A stretch of DNA of 64,000 nt from an uncultured bacterium (GTDB taxonomy: Bacteria; Bacteroidota; Bacteroidia; Bacteroidales; Muribaculaceae), in contig CAJMNI010000001.1 in the NCBI GenBank assembly GCA_905214735.1, positions 62,001 to 126,000 of the forward strand, written 5' to 3'. Below are positions 36,101 through 44,472 of this stretch, in pieces; the first letter of the stretch is position 1; each line of letters begins with the position of its first letter. Below the pieces are notes generated by a model. It made no database searches. It was not told where the DNA came from and saw nothing but the letters and a program-made list of their open reading frames with translations. The translations under genes were made by a program, and so were the position numbers.

Positions 36101-38242
36101 TTCGGTCACTTTGTCCGACATAGTCACGCTTTCGAGAGCGGAGCAGCCCTGGAAAATGCTCATCGGGAGCTTCGTGATGGCAGCGGGAAGCGTCATGCTC
36201 TTCAGGGCTGTGCAGCCGCTGAATGCGGAGTCGCCGATTTTGGTGACGGTGGCGGGAATCTCGATCTTCAGCTTCTGGCAATATTCGAATGCGGCGGAGC
36301 CAATCTGCTCCAATCCTTCGGGAAGCTCCACGCTCTCGAGCGAGGTGCAGCTATAGAAGGTGGATTCCGGAATCCGGCTTATGCTCTTCGGGAGGGAGAG
36401 AGAGGTGATATTGCTTGCGCTGTAGAAGGCGCTGTCGCCGAGAGCCACAACCTTGAGGTCGATGCCCTGATAGCCGACAACTTCGGGAACGACCACGTCG
36501 CCCTTATAGGCCGCGTTGGCCTTCTTCACATTGTCGCGGCTGAATTTTCCTTCAAAGGGCATATAGGTGACGATGACTTCCTTGCTCTCTTCGGAGAGGG
36601 CCGTAACCTTATACGAAACGCCATTCATCACGAACCGGTCGTTGACGTTTACCGGCAGCGTGAATGAGGCATATTTCGTAAAGCCCGACCAACCGGCGGC
36701 TTCGCGATATACAGGTTCGTAGCCCTGCGGCACTGTCAGAGTGGCGTTGGCGCAGGCCGTGGCGCTGAACGTATTGTCGAATGCCTCGGCGGGAGCTGTA
36801 TTCTCGGCTTTGACCGATGTCAGCAGGTCGCAGTCGGCAAATGCCGATTCGCCGAGCTTCCTGACATTGGCGGGAACCACAAGGCTTTCAAGCTGCGGGC
36901 AGCCGGAGAAAGCGGAGATGCCGATCTCTCTGACATTCTCGGGAATTACAATCTCTTTCACGGCTGTTCCGGAATAGAGATTGGCGGGAAGGTTTTCAAT
37001 CTTGACGGGATAGAAAATGTCGGCGAAAGCGGAGCATCCGGCAAACGCCCCCTCGCCGAGGCTTGTGATATTGTCGAAGCGGTCTGTCCCCGTGGAGATT
37101 ACTAAAGAGTCGGAGCCGCGGCGCGACAGGCGCGAGAGCTGCGAGCCGGCAAAGGCCGACTTCCCGATCTTTGCGACGCCGTCGGGAAGCGTGACTCCCG
37201 TCACTCCGCTATCTTTCATGGCGTCGTCGCCGATTGCCACAACAGTATAAGTGGTCTCCCCGTCGACAAACGATGCGGGAATCTCAATCTCGCCGTTATA
37301 GGCGCCGAGAGTCTCTCCCTCCATCTCAACAGGAGCAGTCACTTCAACCGTCTTGCTCAGATAGCTCACGAGCTTATAATATACGCCGTCTACCTTAAAG
37401 AGAGTCTTTGCATCAGCGGGCATCGGGCTTGGAGCCGCTTTGAAATTGAGCCAGTCGTAGCTTCCGAAGCCGAGGGAAAAGTTCCAGCCGTCCCAGCAGC
37501 CGTCTTCAAGCACGCGTCCCGAAGCGCCCCAGGAGGAATAGCCGAACGTTTCGCTATCGGCCCCTTTCACCCAGTAGCTCCAGTAGCCGTCGCTAAGCCA
37601 GCCGGCCTGCCAGAAGTCGTCGGTGTCGCGGGCTTTCCAGTTGTCGTAATCATAATCCGACGATCCCCCCTTGTCGGGATCATAGCCTCGCGGATGATAG
37701 AAAAGGCCGTCGGCGGCTTCGTAGACCTGATCGCCGTTGCCTGTGTCGATGAGGGCGATGTCACCGTCGCCGTCTGCATCCCAGCCTATTCCATTGATGG
37801 TGTATCCGCCCAGCGGATCGGTGGGCGACGAGACGTTGGTATATTGTATCAGTCCGTAAAGCTGCGGATTGGCCGATACGACGGCCCGGAACATGTCGGA
37901 GCCGGTGGCGACGCCGTCCCAGCGATAGCCGAACACGAGGGCGTTCTGTTCGCCGTCGACATTCCACTGCACCACAAGGGCCGCACGGTTGGCTCCTTCT
38001 CCGGTCCAGCTTTCGATCATGTCGAAAGTGAACTCGCCGTCGGGAACCGTCAGGTCGCCCGGATCGTCGGGATAGTCGCTTGCAGCCATTATTTTTCTGG
38101 CTGATTCAGGAAGCGTCGACCGATAGTCAATACCCTGCACTGTCCGCGGGATTCTCCTGTCGGGCTGCTTCGAGGCCTTCACTGCTCCGGCTCCGAGAGC
38201 GAGCAGGATCAGACCCGCAGTCGCAATACTAAGTTTTTTCAT
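33122..38242 (-). CDS. Giant multidomain surface protein: GYRWDG domain, LRR_5 repeats, BtuG-like propeller, T9SS CTD
   Basis: The protein has 1706 residues. A signal peptide is followed by a domain with the motif VFGYRWDG (about 70-300), shared with the upstream gene product. Next come BspA-type LRR_5 repeats (about 320-520 and 600-920; for example IPENVREIGISAFSGCPQLE), an Ig-like region (about 930-1180), and a DUF5074/BtuG-like propeller (about 1185-1560; GTLFLNEEWYGHANGGANYL, CTSQYGAIWNDRLIVISKQ). A CTD ends the chain (GGVYVLSGNGVSVKFIVK). The start overlaps the preceding gene by 4 bases, and the next gene starts one base after its stop. The operon is headed by a cobalamin riboswitch, so capture of B12 or a B12-protein complex is a reasonable inference. 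The LRR region may bind a protein partner. No similar fusion is known to me. Confidence 0.75.
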   Translation of the reverse strand: MKKLSIATAGLILLALGAGAVKASKQPDRRIPRTVQGIDYRSTLPESARKIMAASDYPDDPGDLTVPDGEFTFDMIESWTGEGANRAALVVQWNVDGEQNALVFGYRWDGVATGSDMFRAVVSANPQLYGLIQYTNVSSPTDPLGGYTINGIGWDADGDGDIALIDTGNGDQVYEAADGLFYHPRGYDPDKGGSSDYDYDNWKARDTDDFWQAGWLSDGYWSYWVKGADSETFGYSSWGASGRVLEDGCWDGWNFSLGFGSYDWLNFKAAPSPMPADAKTLFKVDGVYYKLVSYLSKTVEVTAPVEMEGETLGAYNGEIEIPASFVDGETTYTVVAIGDDAMKDSGVTGVTLPDGVAKIGKSAFAGSQLSRLSRRGSDSLVISTGTDRFDNITSLGEGAFAGCSAFADIFYPVKIENLPANLYSGTAVKEIVIPENVREIGISAFSGCPQLESLVVPANVRKLGESAFADCDLLTSVKAENTAPAEAFDNTFSATACANATLTVPQGYEPVYREAAGWSGFTKYASFTLPVNVNDRFVMNGVSYKVTALSEESKEVIVTYMPFEGKFSRDNVKKANAAYKGDVVVPEVVGYQGIDLKVVALGDSAFYSASNITSLSLPKSISRIPESTFYSCTSLESVELPEGLEQIGSAAFEYCQKLKIEIPATVTKIGDSAFSGCTALKSMTLPAAITKLPMSIFQGCSALESVTMSDKVTEIGSNAFRNCTNLKEFKFPEEGVENAVTEPAALAENAAEGDAAQPEGIIVTPSSLQTIGNYAFQSCTSMKQIKLNEGLQKIGQSAFAKNSRLTDIELPSTVTTLGDRCFEGCGLSKIVIPASVTSLGSYMGKSCNNDNVTFYICAATPATCGSYTFATKNSKTFAPLVVPTGCKAAYEASNNWKKSAISQPEITGIAAGEPAMSRANKKDVLTVPFSYLYDIKNLPAQFAAACDAVAAAAEGTTFTLSYKLPDAETETTATALYSDGKLTVSGLSLQGNQTYTGHIVAKSGETEYSSAEFEFASAAAYVSEISIDGVGGDEIILNPKHIKLITCTVLPEDAENKKYTVTLEGAGETNADRIASTYNVRLWDENNKNASYPELIAHRAGECKLVIKANDGGGYVREYKVKITDPDRTPLAADTYLDGTLFLNEEWYGHANGGANYLTKEGKMIYQAYERENPGMSFGCTSQYGAIWNDRLIVISKQAADGGDPLPGGGRVVVADAKSLKRLGSIDELKVEGEDRSGDGRSVVGATADEVYVGTHQGIYVVDINNFTVVGKIGSAASAESDPDNLYASQIGDMVHAGKYVFGIRQSKGVFVIDPETREMVKSVEDANVQGITQSADGMVWVATLTADKKASRFVCYDPATLEELADKSVTMPESIGKVSCSWGAWRTTQFFGCRSRNVLWFSSGSSISNGGNGDFYCWEIGSDPAEIKPFFSLNNPKLAAHTPGIRQATYGTSRYDDRSGEFIVMTTEFKASGHYRYNWIHFVNPATGSITRSIELEPYYWFQAMPIFPDKHAPSLGEDFATVNLIRNVDMSGNVTSAEPVELNLSELVEDADNIGYNLDFVLPDNYVSSADEAESESMRATASAFVDAKLDGATLTLTPLETGKGNVVLNVGSNGRHSELLLPVEVVTESGVDGLDADGRRVIVKGNHIYIYGFEGREFTVAGIDGTLYTRFTADSPEFVARFDIKGGVYVLSGNGVSVKFIVK

Positions 38243-39627
38243 TTCACAATTAGCTTTTTGGTTAGTGTTGTGTTATTGCTTGTTCCTTTGATAATATAGA
38301 TACCGGGAGCGGTAACGGCCGCACGCGCTTTGGCCGCCGCCTCGCCTGCGCCCGACCGGAACGCGGCGATCTGCCGTCCGTTCATGTCGAAGAGCATGAA
38401 GTCCGCTTCCTGTTCATATTCAAGTTGAACCGTTCCCGACACGGCCTCGTAGTCATACGACAACGGTTCGGTCTGCCAGTCGGGTTCGGCCCCTTCGCGG
38501 GTGAAGGTATAGACCACAACCGAGCGGGGAGAGACGAAAAGACGGTCGTTGAGCAGGAAGGTCTCCGGTTCGTCGGGATATATTCCGTATGCGCTCCATT
38601 CTCCCCCCTGAGCGCGGTCGGCGCGGCTCGTGAGAATGTCGGAACCATTCACGATTTTCACTGCTTCGCCGACACGGTCGTCCCAGCCGCCGCTCCAGCG
38701 ATAGCCGATCACTAAGTTGTCGGGCTGCTGCCCGTCGTTATATTTCACCACGAAGGCGGCGAATTTCTCGCCGCTCCCTATCCATTGTTGAATTTTGTCG
38801 AATTCCACAGGATATACGTGCGGCTCCACGGCGTGCATCTCCTCTCCGAATTCAGCCATTTCATAATCTAAATTGGCAGATGGTTCGGGAGCCGATCCGA
38901 AATCGGCCATGTCGGGGCTGTAATTCCAGAGGTTGACGCTGCGGTCGCCGAGTTGCGACGACGACATCCCAAGCCCGGAATATGAGAGTTCCTCTCCTTC
39001 CGTTCCTACCCAATAGCTCCAGTAGCCCTCATACCATCCTGACTGCCAATGCATCCCCGGCTCTTCACGCTTATCTTCCGCGAGCTGCCAGTAATCGTAG
39101 TCATAGGCCGGATATCCGTATCGGCGGGCATTGAGCGGATGCTCTATAATCCCTTTCGTTTTTGCAAGCTCGATCGCGGCCTTCACCATTTCGGGAGTCC
39201 GGTCGCCGGGCGCATCCGTCTGTCCCATGCCGGTGTTGGGCTCGAAATAGTTGAAATTCACCTCTCCCCCAACGGCGGCGCGTTCGAAATCATAGTTGAG
39301 ATACGACAGAAATTCCCGGTCTTTGGAAAGGCCGACGCCATTGAGGGTCGAGCCCATCGAGCCTGTGTATTGCACGAGGGCGGCCAGCGATTTGCTCGCT
39401 CCGCACACGGTGCGCATCATATCCTCGCCCGAAGCCGAACCGTCCCATCGGTAGCCCCACACGTAGGCGCAATCCTTCTTGCCGTCGTTGAACTGGATCA
39501 CCAGCGCGGCGCATTTGTCGCCGCTCCCTGCCCAATGCTTGATTTTGTCGAATTCCACAACCGCGCCCGCTGCCTCAGCAATGAAGGCTATGGCCACGCC
39601 GGCCGATATCAGTAACTTTTGTTTCAT
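38239..39627 (-). CDS. Secreted protein with two GYRWDG domains and T9SS CTD
   Basis: The 462-residue protein has a signal peptide to about residue 22. Two copies of one domain follow. Copy 1 (about 23-265) has VEFDKIKHWAGSGDKCAALV and YVWGYRWDGSASGEDM. Copy 2 (about 272-370) has VEFDKIQQWIGSGEKFAAFV and VIGYRWSGGWDD. The CTD (FMLFDMNGRQIAAFRSGAGE ... PGIYIIKG ... KKLIVK) predicts T9SS export. The same domain opens the 1706-residue protein encoded next, with which it overlaps by 4 bases. The domain has no name I can give with confidence; its repeated presence in a cobalamin-riboswitch operon suggests a corrinoid-related binding role, which is inference. Confidence 0.7.
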   Translation of the reverse strand: MKQKLLISAGVAIAFIAEAAGAVVEFDKIKHWAGSGDKCAALVIQFNDGKKDCAYVWGYRWDGSASGEDMMRTVCGASKSLAALVQYTGSMGSTLNGVGLSKDREFLSYLNYDFERAAVGGEVNFNYFEPNTGMGQTDAPGDRTPEMVKAAIELAKTKGIIEHPLNARRYGYPAYDYDYWQLAEDKREEPGMHWQSGWYEGYWSYWVGTEGEELSYSGLGMSSSQLGDRSVNLWNYSPDMADFGSAPEPSANLDYEMAEFGEEMHAVEPHVYPVEFDKIQQWIGSGEKFAAFVVKYNDGQQPDNLVIGYRWSGGWDDRVGEAVKIVNGSDILTSRADRAQGGEWSAYGIYPDEPETFLLNDRLFVSPRSVVVYTFTREGAEPDWQTEPLSYDYEAVSGTVQLEYEQEADFMLFDMNGRQIAAFRSGAGEAAAKARAAVTAPGIYIIKGTSNNTTLTKKLIVK

Positions 39628-39652
39628 ATTGATCTGTGTTGGTTTAGTCTGA

Positions 39653-40891
39653 TTATCTATCTTTGATTTTTACCGGATCTTCGGGAAGGATGGGGTCGGC
39701 GGGGATGTGGAGGTCTTGCGCCCGCGAAATCTCTGTCGATGTCTCGCCAAGCCAGCCGCAATACTGGTTGAGCCCGGTGTAGACACGCACGAAATCTGCC
39801 CCCGGCAGATTCACCGGTCTTCCCTCGCGGTCGACAGCCCTTCCGATGTCGAATGAATTCAGGTCTTCATATTCGTTGGGATGGTTGTCGGCATATCCCC
39901 AATCGTAGCTGTAAAGCACGTAATAACTGCCGTCACCGCTGAGATCCACCGCGTTGGGGGAGAGCAGCGTCCCGGTGAACTCGAGAGTCTCACCCTCGGC
40001 CCACTGCGGCCAATAGCTCTGGCTGTGGAAGCTATTCTTGGGCAGGAAACTCTCCTTACCCTCCGAATCGCTCCAGGGGATATATTCCAGATCGGTCAGA
40101 AAGCCGGATTCGTCGGGCACCGGTTTCCGGGAATCGTCGGGCCTGTGATAGCGGATGGTGTAATCGTGAAGGGTTTCAGGCTTGTCATATTCGCTTCCCG
40201 CCAGTTCATACCATTCGTCGTCGGGAAGCCCGTTGCAGTTCCGGTCGTAGCTAACCATCACTATGCCGGGCTCAGCCGAACCTCCCTTCGCATCGGGATT
40301 GGTCAGTTCGTAAAAGCAGTTTCCCCAGATGCGGAAGTCGTTTTCACCGGGAACATTGATCACCGTGTGGTCGAAGGCGAATGTGACATAGCCGCCATAG
40401 GCTCCGAGAGTGATCATCACGTCGTTGGTGCCCGAAATGCATTCTTCGGTCTTCTTCAGGATGTCGGCATAAGTGTCGCCCTCCTCATATTTCGGCATCT
40501 CGTTGACAAACTGTCCCGGCGCCGGGCAATATTCCGCCACTTTCGATATGTAGGGGGAATATTCCACCTCTTCATGCATCACATTGATCCGGAAATCGAA
40601 AGAATAGGGAGTGGCGGGGTCGGAGATGTCGAACCGTAAGTCGTATTCACCCTCTTCGCGCGCCAGGAATATATAGTCGCGGTCGGTGGAGAGCAGTGAA
40701 TCTCGTCCGTCGGGCCGCAGAAGTGTCCATGAATAGCTTTCTCCTGTGAATGCGGGCGACAAGGGGAGCTTGCGCATCCGCTCCACATAGTAGACGTCGT
40801 CTATGCCGAGGCTCACCATCGGCGTGTCGGCCGTGCAGCCTCCGAGATATAGCGCCGGAAGAAGGAGTATGGGATAAATAGCCTTTTTCAT
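39653..40891 (-). CDS. Surface lipoprotein of the cobalamin operon
   Basis: The 412-residue protein has a lipoprotein signal with lipobox LGGC (Cys19). An Ig/PKD-like N-terminal segment is followed by a region with ITLGAYGGYVTFAFDHTVIN and SYDRNCNGLPDDEWYELAGS. The second motif has Asp and Asn residues that could bind calcium. Similar cell-surface lipoproteins accompany BtuB/BtuG in other Bacteroidales B12 loci; I am not certain whether it corresponds to a named Btu protein. It overlaps the BtuG-like gene by 4 bases and precedes the GYRWDG gene by 25. Likely role: outer-membrane accessory factor in corrinoid capture, inferred from context. Confidence 0.65.
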   Translation of the reverse strand: MKKAIYPILLLPALYLGGCTADTPMVSLGIDDVYYVERMRKLPLSPAFTGESYSWTLLRPDGRDSLLSTDRDYIFLAREEGEYDLRFDISDPATPYSFDFRINVMHEEVEYSPYISKVAEYCPAPGQFVNEMPKYEEGDTYADILKKTEECISGTNDVMITLGAYGGYVTFAFDHTVINVPGENDFRIWGNCFYELTNPDAKGGSAEPGIVMVSYDRNCNGLPDDEWYELAGSEYDKPETLHDYTIRYHRPDDSRKPVPDESGFLTDLEYIPWSDSEGKESFLPKNSFHSQSYWPQWAEGETLEFTGTLLSPNAVDLSGDGSYYVLYSYDWGYADNHPNEYEDLNSFDIGRAVDREGRPVNLPGADFVRVYTGLNQYCGWLGETSTEISRAQDLHIPADPILPEDPVKIKDR

Positions 40892-42060
40892 CTTTCAAGA
40901 AATGTGATATGTGCGGGAATGTCGCCTGTGCGCACGCTCCATTTTTTGCGTCCCCGGCGGTCGAAGCAGTAGAGTGTGCCCGACGAGACGTAATTCTTGG
41001 CGTCGGTCACGAATATGTCTCCTGTCTCGGGATGGATCGCGATGCCGTAAGGAATGGTGATCTCCTTTTCGGTGCCGTCGGTGATGAAGTTTTCCGACAC
41101 CCGCTGACGGGTGCGGATGTCGATTATGCCGTAGCTGATGGTGTTGGATCCGGTGTAGTTGCTCCATTCGGTGGCATAATAATAGAGGGAGTCGCCTCTG
41201 ATAGCCATGTTGGAGCAGGCAATGGGGATCGTGTCGCTCACCACCATCTTGTTGTAGCCGGGTTTCTTCTCCAGCACATAGAGGCGCGACGGACGGCTCT
41301 GATAGTCACCTCGCGACGTGACCCATATCTTTTTATACTTGTCTTTTTTGAGACGGTGAAGGTTGATCCCCACCGGAATTTGCTCCACTTGCTTGAAATC
41401 TATCATCTGGATCACGGAGACGGTGTTGTCGTAGTTGGGGGCGCGGTAACCGCCCGAATTGGCCACATACATATAGTCGTCGATCACCTCCATCTCTTCG
41501 GGCTGATACCCGACGGTGACTTTCCGGGTTACGGCGAGCGTGGTGGTGTCGACTTCATAGACCGCACCCTTCGGTGCGTCGGCGTCGATCAGCACCGGCC
41601 CGACGTATGAACTCACGTAGGCTTTCCCCCGGTGGAAACGGACATAACGGCAGTTGGGAATGTCGACCTGCCCGAGACGGATGCCGGTGCGAGCATCCAT
41701 CACCTCGACTTTATGCGAGCAGTTGACCACCACATAGAGCTTCGAGCCGTAGATTCCGATGTCGTTGCCGACGTCGCCGAGCTCCTTGACCACGTTCGGA
41801 TTGCGCTCGGCATAGAAATTGCGCGCATAAAGGCCGATGAAATAGTCGAAGTAATCGAGGGTGCATTTGTTGGAGCCCATGTTCCCTTCATTCACGAGGT
41901 AGAAGCCCCGGATTTTTGATGAGGCCGACGGCTCGTCGGTGATGATGTCATACTCCGTGGGCACCACGAGTTCGTCTTCTCGACAACTCGTGATGGCCAG
42001 CTGGAGCAACAGAATTAGAAAGAAAGAATATTTATTAATCAAGTTTTTAGTTGGTTTCAT
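40888..42060 (-). CDS. BtuG-like cobalamin-binding surface lipoprotein
   Basis: The 390-residue lipoprotein (signal peptide, Cys26 after LAITS) is followed by a YncE/DUF5074-type beta-propeller: GFYLVNEGNMGSNKCTLDYF, DIGIYGSKLYVVVNCSHKVE, then repeats such as GYQPEEMEVIDDYMYVANSG. Gene order directly behind a BtuB-type receptor and a cobalamin riboswitch matches Bacteroides BtuG, the lipoprotein that caps BtuB and passes on vitamin B12. It starts 13 bases after the receptor gene. Acidic and aromatic residues in the propeller could contact the corrinoid, but binding residues cannot be assigned here. Confidence 0.8.
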   Translation of the reverse strand: MKPTKNLINKYSFFLILLLQLAITSCREDELVVPTEYDIITDEPSASSKIRGFYLVNEGNMGSNKCTLDYFDYFIGLYARNFYAERNPNVVKELGDVGNDIGIYGSKLYVVVNCSHKVEVMDARTGIRLGQVDIPNCRYVRFHRGKAYVSSYVGPVLIDADAPKGAVYEVDTTTLAVTRKVTVGYQPEEMEVIDDYMYVANSGGYRAPNYDNTVSVIQMIDFKQVEQIPVGINLHRLKKDKYKKIWVTSRGDYQSRPSRLYVLEKKPGYNKMVVSDTIPIACSNMAIRGDSLYYYATEWSNYTGSNTISYGIIDIRTRQRVSENFITDGTEKEITIPYGIAIHPETGDIFVTDAKNYVSSGTLYCFDRRGRKKWSVRTGDIPAHITFLER

Positions 42061-42073
42061 GGAGGAGAGAGGT

Positions 42074-44074
42074 TTAGATTTCGGCTGAAATTGTTACCCT
42101 GAAATTCCGCTTGGGCATAGGATAGTTAAGAATCACATCATAATCCTGGCTGAGGAGGTTGTTGACCTCGAGCATCGCCCTGATGTTCACGCGCTTTATC
42201 CTTATGTCTTTCGAGATGGAGATGTCGGAGGTGTACCAAGGCTGGGTATAGTTGTAGCGGATGTTTTCCTGCTGGTTGTAGCGTTCGCCGACATATATCC
42301 AGCTGTAATTCAGCGACCAACCGCGCCAGACGGCATTGGCCACCACCGAACCGCTGTTGCGCGGTATGTAAGGTATCTGGTCTCTGTAATAATTGTCGGC
42401 GGGATTGGTCACGTCGATGGCGCGCTGGAACGTATATTGGCAGCGCAGTGTGAGGAAGAGCTCTTTTATCGGACAGAGGGTGAGAAGAGCGGTGGCGTCG
42501 ATGCCGCGGATGTCGACCTTGCCGAGGTTGAGCATCGTCCAGCGGAACTGCTGGCCTTTGGGATAGGCCACGATCTTGTCTTTCACACGGTTGTAATAGA
42601 CATCGGCTGTCATGCGGATCTGATGGAAAAGCCCCTCACGGGTGCGGTCATAGACGATGCCGAAGTTATATTGCGTCACATGCTCGGGCTCGAGCTTGGA
42701 GTTTCCCATGTCGGCGTAATAGAGGTCGTTGAAGGTCGGCATGCGGAAGGATTTCTTGTAGAAGGCGCGCAAGGAGAGGTCGGTGCTCCCCCTCAGCGGA
42801 TAGAACGACAAGAAAACTGCCGGGGTCAGCACCCGCTTGTCTTTGGGCGATTCCTGCCCTTTGAGCCGGTCGTGGATGAATGTGGCCAGGCAGCTTGCCT
42901 GAAGGGCGAGCCGCCGGTAGTTGAGAGAGGTGGCCAAGGCGAGGAAGTGGGAGTATCTGATCGGCTTGGCAAAGCCATACATGTCGGCGAGCAGGGTGTT
43001 GAAGGTGAAGTCGTAGCTTATCGATGCCCGCCAGAAGGGGAATATCTCATATTCGTTGGCTGTGGAGAAGTAGAGTTCGCGCTGGCGGTAGAGGTTGTCG
43101 ACCTTCACCTGCTTGTCGTCGTTGTTGACATAATGGGTGCGGTAGAAGGCATATTTCAGCGAGTTCATTGTGGTGAAGGAGCCGAAAGTTCCGGTATATC
43201 TTCCCTGGGCGAAGGAGTTGGTGTCCCAGATGCGTTCTCCGCGGCGCCACACGTTGTTGACGATCGCTCCGGGCACACCACGCTCGGAGTTGTAGTTGTA
43301 GGCCTTGAACGTCCAGCTCCCCTGCGGAAGATTGCCGTAGAGGTTCGCCTCGATACGGGTGGCGTTGATGTCGCCGTTCTGCCGGGTGGCGGTGGTGTCG
43401 TAGGCGAGTTCGCCGGCGGGATTGACGCGGCGGTAGCGGAATTTATATTTTCCGCTTGAGTTGATCCATTCGGCCGAAAGCGAGGCGTTGACATTGCGCG
43501 AAAGCCGCAGTTCTATGAGTGCCGAGGGATTGAGAAGGTCAAACGATCCGAAGCGCACCGTGGCGCGGGCGTGATAGTTCTCCCCCTCTTCAAAGCGCGG
43601 CTGCCGCGTGCGCATGTAGATCGAGCCGGCCGAGCCGAAGTCTTTGGCCGGCTGGAGGATCTGGCTTTTCTGTCCGTTGTATAAGGAGATCGCTTCGACG
43701 TTGTCGAGCGAGAACTGGCCGAGGTCTATCTGTCCGTTCTGGGCGTTGCCGAGTTCGATGCCGTCGTAGACCACTCCTGTATGGTTGGTGCCCATGGAGC
43801 GGATGTTGACGGTCTTGATGCCGCCGACGCCGCCGTAGTCTTTCACCTGCACGCCCGAGAAATAGCGCAGGGCGTCGGCAACGCTGTTGGAGTTGAGCCT
43901 GTGCAACTCGTCGCCTTCGAGGGTCTGGGCGGGGATCACGTCGGGATTCTGACGCGATGCTGTCACCACGACCTCTTTCAGTGAGCGCGTTATGCTGTCG
44001 GAGGGTTCGGCTCCGTATGTTGGCAGCTGGATGCCGACACCCGCGGCAACAGCAAGCAGAAGATAATGTTTCAT
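42074..44074 (-). CDS. btuB: BtuB-type TonB-dependent cobalamin receptor
   Basis: The 666-residue outer-membrane receptor has a signal peptide, then a plug domain (EVVVTASRQNPDVIPAQTLE, NSVADALRYFSGVQVKDYGG, NIRSMGTNHTGVVYDGIELG), and a beta-barrel ending RNFRVTISAEI. The length is close to the 600-700 usual for BtuB-type receptors and lacks the N-terminal carboxypeptidase-like domain of SusC proteins. The cobalamin riboswitch in its leader identifies the substrate class as corrinoids. Uptake needs TonB-ExbBD, encoded elsewhere. It is the first gene of the operon that runs to 31724. Confidence 0.88.
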   Translation of the reverse strand: MKHYLLLAVAAGVGIQLPTYGAEPSDSITRSLKEVVVTASRQNPDVIPAQTLEGDELHRLNSNSVADALRYFSGVQVKDYGGVGGIKTVNIRSMGTNHTGVVYDGIELGNAQNGQIDLGQFSLDNVEAISLYNGQKSQILQPAKDFGSAGSIYMRTRQPRFEEGENYHARATVRFGSFDLLNPSALIELRLSRNVNASLSAEWINSSGKYKFRYRRVNPAGELAYDTTATRQNGDINATRIEANLYGNLPQGSWTFKAYNYNSERGVPGAIVNNVWRRGERIWDTNSFAQGRYTGTFGSFTTMNSLKYAFYRTHYVNNDDKQVKVDNLYRQRELYFSTANEYEIFPFWRASISYDFTFNTLLADMYGFAKPIRYSHFLALATSLNYRRLALQASCLATFIHDRLKGQESPKDKRVLTPAVFLSFYPLRGSTDLSLRAFYKKSFRMPTFNDLYYADMGNSKLEPEHVTQYNFGIVYDRTREGLFHQIRMTADVYYNRVKDKIVAYPKGQQFRWTMLNLGKVDIRGIDATALLTLCPIKELFLTLRCQYTFQRAIDVTNPADNYYRDQIPYIPRNSGSVVANAVWRGWSLNYSWIYVGERYNQQENIRYNYTQPWYTSDISISKDIRIKRVNIRAMLEVNNLLSQDYDVILNYPMPKRNFRVTISAEI

Positions 44075-44121
44075 CCTCCCTGAGGAATTAGTTCGAAAAA
44101 ACAGTCCGTGCGCCGCAGCGC

Positions 44122-44160
44122 AAAAAAAAGTCAGCGCCTGTCTTCATGACAAGAGCTGAC
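44122..44160 (-). terminator. Riboswitch expression-platform terminator
   Basis: Reading leftward, GTCAGC...TGTC pairs with GACA...GCTGAC (44160..44130), followed by eight U (44129..44122). It lies between the aptamer and the btuB start, so cobalamin binding probably favours premature termination. Confidence 0.8.
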
Positions 44161-44264
44161 GGGGTATCTGCTGTTCCTTCACAGGGAGAGGAAAGTCGAC
44201 CATGAATCAGGGATTGCCGATGGCAATCCTGACTGTGAGCCCATAATCCCGCAGGCATCATTCA

Positions 44265-44466
44265 GACAAACGTATATGGCAGGTCTTCTGACTCGTCCCG
44301 GTCGTTGCCGAGCCTTCTCAGAGCGTGAAGCTCCAATGGCTGTTTCGGCCGACCTTTGCAGGACATACAGCAGCGGGTACTGTCACGGATTCTCACCGTG
44401 TTCCCTATTAAATCTCCCCGGGTTTGCACCCGGCGTTCCCTCCGGAACGGCAGGGAGATGCCATAT
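44265..44466 (-). promoter_or_regulatory. Cobalamin (adenosylcobalamin-type) riboswitch aptamer
   Basis: On the minus strand the leader contains AATAGGGAACACGGTGAGAA followed by TCCGTGACAGTACCCGCTGC, the conserved core of cobalamin riboswitches, and GTCAGAAGACCTGCC, the B12 box. A strong hairpin (CGCCGGGTGCAAACCCGG) lies 5' of the core. The aptamer starts about 390 bases upstream of btuB and controls a six-gene operon. End points are approximate. Confidence 0.92.
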
Positions 44467-44472
44467 TCGCCG

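Noticed and set aside
35700..37250. Regular repetition that could suggest a CRISPR array or DNA repeat
   Set aside because: The periodicity is in the protein (LRR_5 units of 22-24 residues); the DNA units diverge and there are no identical repeats or spacers.
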